A model generated the notes under the pieces. That model had not been told where the DNA came from, ran no database searches, and saw nothing but the letters and a program-made list of their open reading frames with translations. From the NCBI GenBank assembly GCA_019913005.1, contig JAIOHL010000177.1:1-64000 (forward strand): DNA of 64,000 bases, written 5' to 3'. Positions 55,279 through 62,828 of this stretch are shown here, piece by piece; position 1 is the first letter of the stretch; the number at the start of each line of letters is the position of its first letter. Both the position numbers and the translations under genes were made by a program. The DNA comes from Anaerolineae bacterium (lineage in GTDB: Bacteria > Chloroflexota > Anaerolineae > Aggregatilineales > J027).

Positions 55279-57282
55279 ATGCGACGCTTTTTCTCTAGTG
55301 TAATTGCTGTCACGCTTGTGATAGCCATTGCAGTAATCGGCCTTACCCCAACGTTTGCTGCCGATGATAGTACCCTGAATTCGCGCACAGCCCGTCAAGC
55401 CCCGCTCAAAATTGGTCTTGTGACCGACGTAGGGCAGGTAGACGATGGTAGTTTTAATGAAAGTGCGTGGAATGGCGTGCAAATGGCTGGTGAAGAACTC
55501 GGCGCTGAGTTTGATTACATCGAAACCCAAGATGCCGCCGATTATGCCACCAACATCGCCGAATTTGCTGACAATGGTTACAACGTGATCGTGACTGTCG
55601 GTTTCGCCCTCACACAGGCAACCGTTGAAGCCGCCGCCAACTATCCCGATGTTCATTTCATCGGTGTTGACCAATTCCAAGGTGAAGCGGTTCCTAATGT
55701 GACTGGTCTAATCTTCCCCGAAGATAAATCCGGTTTCCTCGCTGGTGTGCTGGCTGCCGGCCTTACTCAATCCGGTACGATTGCCGCCGTACTGGGCACC
55801 GACCAAGTTCCCCCAGTCGTGGCTTTCAATGAAGGCTATCGCTCTGGCGCGGAATGGGGTGCTGAACAACTCGGCAAAGAACTCAGCATCATCAGCACTT
55901 ATCACCCCGGTGGTTTAGATGTGGCGTTCACTGACCCCGCGTGGGGTGCTGCGACGGCCCGTCAGGCCCTTGATCAGGGTGCAGACGTGGTATTTGCCGC
56001 TGGTGGTAAGACCGGTAATGGTGGCTTGATTGAAGTCGCTGGTGCTGTCACCGCTCCCGGTGAAGTGCCCTTCTGCATCGGCGTTGACACCGACCAGTGG
56101 CTAACTGTACCCGAAGCGCACCCGTGCCTCGTTTCCAGCGCCACCAAACTGATTGATGTCAGTCTTGTGACTCTCATCAAAGCCTATGCTGAAGGTGCAA
56201 TCCCCAGCGGCAACTATCTTGGCGAAGTTGGCCTCGCGGACTTCCATGACCTCGCGGCTTCGGTTCCGGCTGAAGTGCAGGCGTTGATTAAACAAGCCGA
56301 AAATGGTCTGCGGACTGGCGCGGTTTTGACCTGCTATGGCCTCGATCTAAGTGAACTGAGCATTGGTCTGGTTACAGACGTGGGTCAGGTAGACGATGGC
56401 AGCTTCAATGAAAGCTCATGGAACGGCGTGCTGGCGGTTAGCCGCTGCGGTGCCACCGTTGACTTCATCGAAACCCAAGATGCCGCCGACTATGCGACCA
56501 ACATTGCTGAATTTGCCGAACAAGGCGTGGACATCATCGTGACCGTTGGCTTCGCTCTCGGTCAGGCAACTGCCGAAGCCGCTGCTTCCTATCCCGACAT
56601 CCGTTTTATCGGCGTTGACCAATTCCAAGGCGCAGTTACCCCCGGCGTCACGGGCCTCATTTTCCCTGAAGATCAGGCGGGTTATCTGGCGGGTGTTTTG
56701 GCTGCTCGTCTAAACCAGACTGGCACGATTGCGGCGGTTTTGGGGACTGACCAAGTTCCACCCGTTGTCGCGTTCGCTGAGGGCTATCGCCTCGGTGCGT
56801 TGGCAACCAACCCCGACATCAACGTCCTGCTGACTTACCATCCGGGTGGTTTAGATGTGGCGTTCACTGACCCCGCGTGGGGTGCTGCGACGGCCCGCCA
56901 AGCGCTCGATCAAGGTGCGGACGTGGTATTTGCCGCTGGCGGTAAGACCGGTAATGGCGGCTTGATTGAGGTCGCTGGTGCGGTTTCCACCCCCGGTGGC
57001 GCTCCCTTCTGCATTGGTGTAGACACGGATCAATGGTATACCGTGCCTGAAGCTCATTCCTGCTTGATTTCCAGCGCGATGAAGCTGTTGGATGCTGGCG
57101 TGGCGACCCTAATTCTCCAATTTGCCAACGGCACCATTGCGGACGGCAACTTTGTGGGTCAGGTGGGTCTCGCGCCCTTCCACGATCTGGCTGGTTCCGT
57201 TGCCCCCGAAGTGCAGGCTGAACTGGAACAACTGGCGATTGATCTGGCCGCTGGTGAAGTGACGACTGGCTACGGTAGCTAA
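55279..57282 (+). CDS. Tandemly duplicated BMP-family substrate-binding protein
   Basis: A 667-residue exported protein made of two fused BMP/PnrA-type (basic membrane protein, nucleoside-binding) domains. The signal peptide is residues 1-28 (ending PTFAA). Domain 1 (about 45-345) and domain 2 (about 357-660) both start IGLVTDVGQVDDGSFNES and share VTVGFAL, FIGVDQFQGE/A, GLIFPED, AAVLGTDQVPPVVAF and GADVVFAAGGKTGNGGLIE. The period is about 312 residues. A single BMP domain is the normal length. No ABC transporter genes lie next to it. There is no lipobox Cys, so it is probably a soluble or surface-released binder. AAGGAG precedes the ATG at 55279. Confidence 0.88.
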   Translation: MRRFFSSVIAVTLVIAIAVIGLTPTFAADDSTLNSRTARQAPLKIGLVTDVGQVDDGSFNESAWNGVQMAGEELGAEFDYIETQDAADYATNIAEFADNGYNVIVTVGFALTQATVEAAANYPDVHFIGVDQFQGEAVPNVTGLIFPEDKSGFLAGVLAAGLTQSGTIAAVLGTDQVPPVVAFNEGYRSGAEWGAEQLGKELSIISTYHPGGLDVAFTDPAWGAATARQALDQGADVVFAAGGKTGNGGLIEVAGAVTAPGEVPFCIGVDTDQWLTVPEAHPCLVSSATKLIDVSLVTLIKAYAEGAIPSGNYLGEVGLADFHDLAASVPAEVQALIKQAENGLRTGAVLTCYGLDLSELSIGLVTDVGQVDDGSFNESSWNGVLAVSRCGATVDFIETQDAADYATNIAEFAEQGVDIIVTVGFALGQATAEAAASYPDIRFIGVDQFQGAVTPGVTGLIFPEDQAGYLAGVLAARLNQTGTIAAVLGTDQVPPVVAFAEGYRLGALATNPDINVLLTYHPGGLDVAFTDPAWGAATARQALDQGADVVFAAGGKTGNGGLIEVAGAVSTPGGAPFCIGVDTDQWYTVPEAHSCLISSAMKLLDAGVATLILQFANGTIADGNFVGQVGLAPFHDLAGSVAPEVQAELEQLAIDLAAGEVTTGYGS

Positions 57283-57320
57283 AAATAACTGGACGGGTGA
57301 TAGCCCATCCGTTTTTCAAG

Positions 57321-57348
57321 AGAGTCGGCCTGATGGTCGGCTCTTTTT
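57321..57348 (+). terminator. Rho-independent terminator of the BMP gene
   Basis: A 10-bp stem (57321-57330 with 57335-57344, two G-T pairs), tetraloop TGAT and a T tract. A weaker hairpin with T's at about 57289-57315 precedes it, making a tandem terminator. Confidence 0.9.
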
Positions 57349-57433
57349 GTATCATTTCAATGGTTTTCAGAAATAAAAACCTGCTCAATCCCATTGGGTG
57401 AGCAGGTAGAATAGTTTTTGATGTTACAAAAAG

Positions 57434-57475
57434 TCGGGGTGCGCGGGATCGAACCGCGGACCTCTGCGTCGCCAA
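57434..57475 (-). other. tRNA-Pro-like 3' half (attachment-site remnant)
   Basis: Read on the minus strand this contains the 3' anticodon-stem strand CGCAG, a 5-base variable loop, a perfect T arm (CGCGG-TTCGATC-CCGCG), the acceptor strand CACCCCG and discriminator A, the 3' end typical of tRNA-Pro. No 5' half (expected to begin CGGGGTG) is present upstream on that strand, and the anticodon loop reads TTGGCGA. It is the duplicated tRNA 3' end left by an integrating element; the integrase remnant begins 14 bases away. Confidence 0.7.
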
Positions 57476-57489
57476 GACACCCTGATAGG

Positions 57490-57702
57490 TTATCGTGCCT
57501 TTCGGATAGGGATGATTTTTGAGGGTTGGATGTCATCCTCCTCAGGTTTCACCACTAGCTCGCGGATGGCTTGCTCGGCATGTTCGTAATCATTGGGCCA
57601 ATAGTTCTCCATCGTGGTCATGGGGTTTTCATGGCCGAGAGCTGGGCCACAACAGTGACCGCGCCCCGTGCATCTGCCGACTGGAATCCATTCCGGTGTC
57701 AC
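57490..57702 (-). pseudogene. Tyrosine recombinase (integrase) C-terminal remnant
   Basis: About 40 recognisable residues, LGHENPMTTMENYWPNDYEHAEQAIREL after a few unrelated ones, match the end of phage-type integrases: the LGH with catalytic His and the catalytic Tyr of ENYW. The sequence upstream of LGH changes frame (a VVAQ-like helix appears in another frame), so the N-terminal part is lost or shifted. The stop is 14 bases from the tRNA 3' half, the usual integrase/att arrangement. The island to the right therefore entered by tRNA integration but has lost its integrase. Confidence 0.7.
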
Positions 57703-57765
57703 AGGCTATGAGATCGCAAGCTGCGGATTTCCGTAGTATAAGACGCACGCCGAATCACCTGACTG

Positions 57766-58454
57766 ATGGACGCGGCCAATAGCGGGCCGTTATCGCCGCA
57801 AGCCACCCACCGAGAAACAACACGCGGCACAGGCCAAGCGCAAAGCGGATGAACTCAAGGCGCGTACCTGTACCCGTGCGGAGACGTTCAGTATTTCAAG
57901 CGCGACCTGAGTGCTGGATTGTGTGAGTTTTGCTGGTTAGGGGTCAAGACAGCGGAGTGGGCCAAGCGGGTGCTGGCGGACGGCTGTGTCATCTTGGACA
58001 TGGAAACCACTGGGTTGTACGACGCCGAGCCAGTCGAGATTGCCGTCCTAGACCACACCGGGGCGCATGGTCGAGCCTGATCCTGACACAGGCGTTGCAG
58101 CAGTCTATATTCATAGTATCCGGCCCGAAGATTTGGCGAATGCGTCGTCCTTCGGTGAGATTTACCCGGCACTTTATGAGGCGCTGCATGGCAAACATGT
58201 GGTGATCTACAACAAGGCTTTTGATCTTCCCATCCTCCGGGCCACCCGAAAGGAATGGGACTGTGCGCCGTTTGAATTTGAGAAGTCGTCGTGCGCGATG
58301 CGGTGGTATGCCCAGTTTTGCGGGGATTGAAGTGATTACTGGGGGTCGTATCGGTGGCAGCCGCGCCGGGTGGTGACCACTTGGCGCAGGGGATGCACGG
58401 GCGACGTTGGAAGTGCTGCGCGAGATGGTGGCGAGTTTGATCCAAGCGGAATAG
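57766..58454 (+). pseudogene. Zinc-ribbon DnaQ-like 3'-5' exonuclease, frameshifted pseudogene
   Basis: Homology can be followed through at least three frames. It starts with a basic N terminus (GRYRRKPPTEKQ) and a zinc ribbon (CTR-C, CEFC). Motif Exo I is VILDMETTGLYDAEPVEIAVLD (near 57990-58050). After a shift near 58060 comes HSIRPEDL with Exo II NKAFDLPIL (near 58210-58230). After a stop at 58330 comes the Exo III-like segment GDARATLEVLREM. Single-base changes near 57768, 57877 and 58060 and a further disruption around 58330 would restore the frame. It is a decayed phage or plasmid nuclease. Confidence 0.65.
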
Positions 58455-58476
58455 CCCAGAGGCGCGGAAAGATCTT

Positions 58477-58620
58477 GTGTTGATTTGCAAGGCGTGTCGT
58501 CAGCCCATGACTAAGGCATTTGTTGAACCTCACTCCGAGCAGGCCAAGACCCACGGCAGGGGTAGGCAAAAAACCTATCGGATGGCCTTCTTTTGCATTT
58601 ACGGTCAAGCGCTGCCAATT
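58477..58620 (+). pseudogene. Small cysteine-containing ORF, 3' truncated at module junction
   Basis: A TTG-started frame reads LICKACRQPMTKAFVEPHSE and then KTYRMAFFCIYGQ, a Cys-x-x-Cys segment plus a later Cys as in small zinc-ribbon proteins. The recognisable part ends about where the convergent NTPase gene begins at 58619; beyond that the frame only mirrors the other strand. It is probably the 5' part of an older island gene cut when the NTPase module arrived. Confidence 0.4.
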
Positions 58621-61600
58621 ACAAAATTTCATCACCATAGACCAAATTACCAACATAGACCGTACAGGCATACAACCACTTTTCGAAATCGGGAATTTCA
58701 ATGGCTTTGAGAAACCCCCAAGCTAAAATCTTTTGTGAGATGAACATATTTCTGTTTTTGAGAGCAGCCACGACAAACAGAATCGCAGCAACGCCAAATA
58801 TGACATCAAAATTCTCCTGTCGTTTGGCAGAACCCAGACGTTGCCTTACTTTTAGTGGAATCTCGTCATCTCGCTGGATTTGAGCCACGAGTTGGTCATA
58901 GTGCTCCCCTAAATTAGTCGTATAGAGTAATATTCCATCGGTCAGCAAGTTCCAAAGCGCATCCCTACGTGGATTCTCTAGTTGATTCAGGTAAGGTTTC
59001 ATGGTCTGTATTGCTGTATAAATTCCCTCAGCGCTTTCTTTAGGAAGAATCATGTCGGCTAGCCGACTCGGCAATTGTGCAAGTCGACTGTCCTCTTGGC
59101 GCTTTAGGAATAGCTCTGTTAGCCTTTTTACCTGCTCGATACCCAAATCTAAAAACCCAAAAGCAAAAGCGCTCACCATACTGGCGGGCAGAACTGCATT
59201 CCGTAATGAAGAACCTGTGCTCAATTTTGAGACACCCCAATAACGTTCTTCATGTAAAAACTCTGTATCCATAATCTCCAGTACGACTGACTGGAGTGCA
59301 TCCCGGTCTATTTGCCCTCTAAAATTGATAATATTGCCAAAAGGCACGGTCATCATAACCGCCCATAAGCTCGCGGTAGGGATTTTGGGGTCAGTGGTTG
59401 GTTGATATAAATCGTCGAATCGATGTTGAAGCTTGTTTAAAGCGTGCGTGGTCGCTATTGGGTCATTAAAAAAGTGGGATGCCATCCCAATGAGAGCTAG
59501 GCCAATCGTCAAAAAATCATTGTAACCCTCGGCAGCTAACTTGTGTATGTAATCAGCAAATAGATCGACTTTTGTCGGTGCAAAACCAGCCGCCGCATCG
59601 ATATGCTTGAGTAGATAATCAAAAATTTCCTCACGGCCTTTTGCGCTCGTAAAGGCATATTCAAAATCTTCAAAATCAAAAAATATCTCACCCGTTGCTC
59701 CGCCAGCACTTCGAATAATAACCCGTATCCGTTTCACCAACAGGCGTAATATCAACCTACGTAAGGCACGAAGGCCTAGTTCTATGGGGCGCACATTGCT
59801 GACAAGCATCAACCGGTTGATAACTTGTCTCCATAGATTTTGGAGTAGAGGAATAACCTGTGTTTTGTCGCCTTCAAACCAGTAGTCAAACAACAAGAGC
59901 AAAAAGGAGCACCGAATGAACGTTTCGATATCCTGCTGGAAAGTGCGCACATGCCACAGTCGGATACGGTCAGCCAGATTCGTGATTAAGTTGGCAGCGA
60001 TTTGATGATCTTGTTTCCAAATCAGCTGAATATCCTGTACAACCAAATAACGCACCGTATCGCGGGGGTCGCGCAAGGCGAGGTTCAGGATATCTTCGAT
60101 TTTACAGTTGACGGCCAAATTCGCGGCCAGACGCGGGGCTAGGCTACTATGCTCATTCGAAGCGAACCACTTCAGCAGTACAGCATGGATTTGAGCCTTA
60201 TGAGTTGCATACTGCTGCGATAAAATACTCGAAAGCAATTCATATTGCATCGTGTCGTTGGTATAGCCTAGCGATTCAATTAAAGTATATTCCCCTTGCT
60301 TGAGCAGATCGACCAACAGGTTGCTCATACTTCCCCATAAAAATGGGGCTTCATTTAGGTATCGCATGTGCAGTCTGAAAAATGCCTGTCGATCCGCAGC
60401 AGTTTTGTATTGGTCAAACAGGTATTTACCAACAAAATAGTCGTAGAAATACTCGTAATGAAAACGGAGTTCATATCGGCTTGGCACACCAATAAATGCA
60501 AGCCAGCCCGTGCGCATTAGGCGTTGGACACGCGCATTTACGGTGGTCCCGTCTGTGTATTCAGTGGAGTCAATCACCAAAGCATCTAGGCTCCGATTGA
60601 CATCGACGTCTTCTACCCAAACACTCTGCAGCGTACTCTTGCTAAGTCCAGCACGTGGGAGTTTCCCTTCTGGCAAAAACTGCGGCACGATCCATTTCTG
60701 GAGAAACTCGAAATCCTCATGATAAAGATTGACCTCTTGATTGCTGATAAGGCCTTCAATAAGGCGTTCAATAATTTCGTCCGAACGCATCTCTTTAGGA
60801 ATTGGTTTGCCCTCAAAAGCCTGACACGTAAACCGCATCAACAAGGGTTCTTGCATTGCTCGCTGTAATGACTTATCCAAGTGCTCCAAGTCGGGTTCTG
60901 TTATCCGATAGTAGGCTGCATATTTGTCAAAGGCACGCACCAACTCACTCCCCTGATAAGGGGTCATGACGAAACTATCGTTTTCTGCCTTAATGAGGGT
61001 GTTATCTAAACCCTCTGGGAGGTGGGTCATGTAGTTATAACTCTTAAAACGCAGTTGGAGCACCTTGCTTTTGGCGTGCGTCCAAACCTGCGGACGAGTT
61101 GTCACCACCATGCGAATCGGCCCACCTACCGGAAACTCCAAAGCTAAATCGTTGACGCGATTGAATACCTGTAATGGATGATTGTTCTCATTCAAGCCGT
61201 CGATCAACAACACCAAGCGTTTATCCGCAAGGTGGGTAGTCAATATTTCACGAAGGAATCGGAGTGCTTGTGTCTCATCTTCCGATGCCGGGTTAAAATT
61301 AAATACTGGGTCCCATGCTGACAAAATGGTCTCGGCTAAACTGAGGTCAGGTTTCAAAATCGCGCCATCGAGCCACAACGTGATGGATTGCGAGTCGTGC
61401 TTGAGTACCGTTCGATAGTAATGGTAGATTAAGTTGGTCTTGCCCACGCCTGCATTTCCGGAAATTACCATGATTGGCTCTTTGGTATTCAGGAAGCTGT
61501 CTAAGAGCTGATTGAATTCATCTCTTTCGATGTAGGCTTGTTCGATATACTTCCCGGCAGCCGTCATGGTCTGTCGCTCAGTATATTCCTCACAGGCCAA

Positions 61601-62557
61601 GCGTAAATTCAATTCATTAATTGGACGTACTGCGGTTAGCGCCTGTTGTTTTCTTGCCAACTCGTGGTCATATAAATGCCGGAACATCGCAACCAAATCG
61701 CCTGAAACAGCCTTTGCCTCATTGGTTGCCAGCATAAAGTAGACAATCTCATCGTCTTCAACGTCTTCCGTATCTTTATCTCTAAATTCCTCATATACAC
61801 CTGTGTCGTCGCGGTAACGATCTCCGAGACGGCGCAGGTAATCGCCACTGATGATTAACGGATGTAACTCTAGGAGTCGGTTCTGTCTATCTCGAACATA
61901 GAAGTGGCCTAGTTCAAGGCGGCTCATCGTATCGAGTGAAATATCTTCAAGCCTTGGGTGTCGGATGCTCTTTTCTTGTCCTTTGTACACCTCTACTGTC
62001 AATCGGTTACCTTGGATCTCGTGGAGATACCATAATTCATAATGACGCAGAAAAACGAATTGTTCTAGGACACGGCGAAGCATTCTCTGTAATTCATCGG
62101 CTGCTGCTTCTAGGTCAATGCGTTTATCCTGTACATCATTGCTAAACCGCGCCATTTCAAGTAGCAATTGCCAAGTCTCTTGTTTGGGCGTGGCTTCGGC
62201 TTCATTTGTATCCCAATAAAGATCATAAAGTTCTGGCACAAACAAAAGGTCTTTGCGATTTTGATAGGCCTGCAAGGTCTTTTGGAGGAGATCAGCCCAA
62301 TACTTGGTGCGGGGTGTTTTGAGATAGTCTTGAATTCCTTTATTCAACTGCTCATTGTTGATGACTTCGGGCGGCTCGGCTAAATAACGCATGATGGCTG
62401 CAAAAGCAATCGCTCGAATGGTGAAATGGAAGGTCTGGACACATTCTAGACTGCGGGCACGAGCATCTTCAGTCGTCAATAAATGTTGATAGGCTAAGGC
62501 GATGGGATAAGGAAATTCTCGGAGAATAATTTCGTCAATATTCGTCAAGGAGTTCAT
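58619..62557 (-). CDS. STAND/NACHT-type NTPase, putative defence protein
   Basis: A 1312-residue multidomain protein. The N-terminal helical domain (about 1-190) and a small beta-rich region (about 190-260) precede the NTPase: Walker A MVISGNAGVGKTNLIYHY (about 363-380), Walker B LVLLIDGLNENN (about 445) and a sensor-like VVTTRPQVW (about 480), as in NACHT/STAND ATPases. A winged-helix-like part and a long alpha-helical repeat region (about 640-1230) follow, probably the sensor arm. The C terminus has one or two hydrophobic segments (VIFGVAAILFVVAAL) that could be membrane-active. It is divergent from the TIR-FGE gene across 271 bp, suggesting one two-gene system. The first ATG is used; the ribosome-binding site is AAGGAC-like. 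Confidence 0.82.
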   Translation of the reverse strand: MNSLTNIDEIILREFPYPIALAYQHLLTTEDARARSLECVQTFHFTIRAIAFAAIMRYLAEPPEVINNEQLNKGIQDYLKTPRTKYWADLLQKTLQAYQNRKDLLFVPELYDLYWDTNEAEATPKQETWQLLLEMARFSNDVQDKRIDLEAAADELQRMLRRVLEQFVFLRHYELWYLHEIQGNRLTVEVYKGQEKSIRHPRLEDISLDTMSRLELGHFYVRDRQNRLLELHPLIISGDYLRRLGDRYRDDTGVYEEFRDKDTEDVEDDEIVYFMLATNEAKAVSGDLVAMFRHLYDHELARKQQALTAVRPINELNLRLACEEYTERQTMTAAGKYIEQAYIERDEFNQLLDSFLNTKEPIMVISGNAGVGKTNLIYHYYRTVLKHDSQSITLWLDGAILKPDLSLAETILSAWDPVFNFNPASEDETQALRFLREILTTHLADKRLVLLIDGLNENNHPLQVFNRVNDLALEFPVGGPIRMVVTTRPQVWTHAKSKVLQLRFKSYNYMTHLPEGLDNTLIKAENDSFVMTPYQGSELVRAFDKYAAYYRITEPDLEHLDKSLQRAMQEPLLMRFTCQAFEGKPIPKEMRSDEIIERLIEGLISNQEVNLYHEDFEFLQKWIVPQFLPEGKLPRAGLSKSTLQSVWVEDVDVNRSLDALVIDSTEYTDGTTVNARVQRLMRTGWLAFIGVPSRYELRFHYEYFYDYFVGKYLFDQYKTAADRQAFFRLHMRYLNEAPFLWGSMSNLLVDLLKQGEYTLIESLGYTNDTMQYELLSSILSQQYATHKAQIHAVLLKWFASNEHSSLAPRLAANLAVNCKIEDILNLALRDPRDTVRYLVVQDIQLIWKQDHQIAANLITNLADRIRLWHVRTFQQDIETFIRCSFLLLLFDYWFEGDKTQVIPLLQNLWRQVINRLMLVSNVRPIELGLRALRRLILRLLVKRIRVIIRSAGGATGEIFFDFEDFEYAFTSAKGREEIFDYLLKHIDAAAGFAPTKVDLFADYIHKLAAEGYNDFLTIGLALIGMASHFFNDPIATTHALNKLQHRFDDLYQPTTDPKIPTASLWAVMMTVPFGNIINFRGQIDRDALQSVVLEIMDTEFLHEERYWGVSKLSTGSSLRNAVLPASMVSAFAFGFLDLGIEQVKRLTELFLKRQEDSRLAQLPSRLADMILPKESAEGIYTAIQTMKPYLNQLENPRRDALWNLLTDGILLYTTNLGEHYDQLVAQIQRDDEIPLKVRQRLGSAKRQENFDVIFGVAAILFVVAALKNRNMFISQKILAWGFLKAIEIPDFEKWLYACTVYVGNLVYGDEIL

Positions 62558-62828
62558 ATAAAGTCCTTCCCAAAAAAATGTTTTTCCAGAAGGCTATTTG
62601 TTTGAGTATAACGCATTGTTACAGGATGGGGTTTCTGACTTTTTGTTAGTTTTGTGGGTATGGTATTAAAATTACCTATGTAATCGAGCGAAGAATTTGA
62701 CAGTAGTTTGTGATCAATCCTAAAGATAGTGAACTCCATCACAGTTTTGCTGTACTTTACCGCACAGTTGAATTCACTGACCATCTTATTTCTTCTCTCG
62801 ATTGTGCTGTATCAGCGAGGAGATAGTT

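Noticed and set aside
57434-57520. A complete tRNA gene at the T-arm-like sequence.
   Set aside because: Only the 3' half is present; no D arm or 5' acceptor strand can be found, and the anticodon loop does not read as a proline anticodon.
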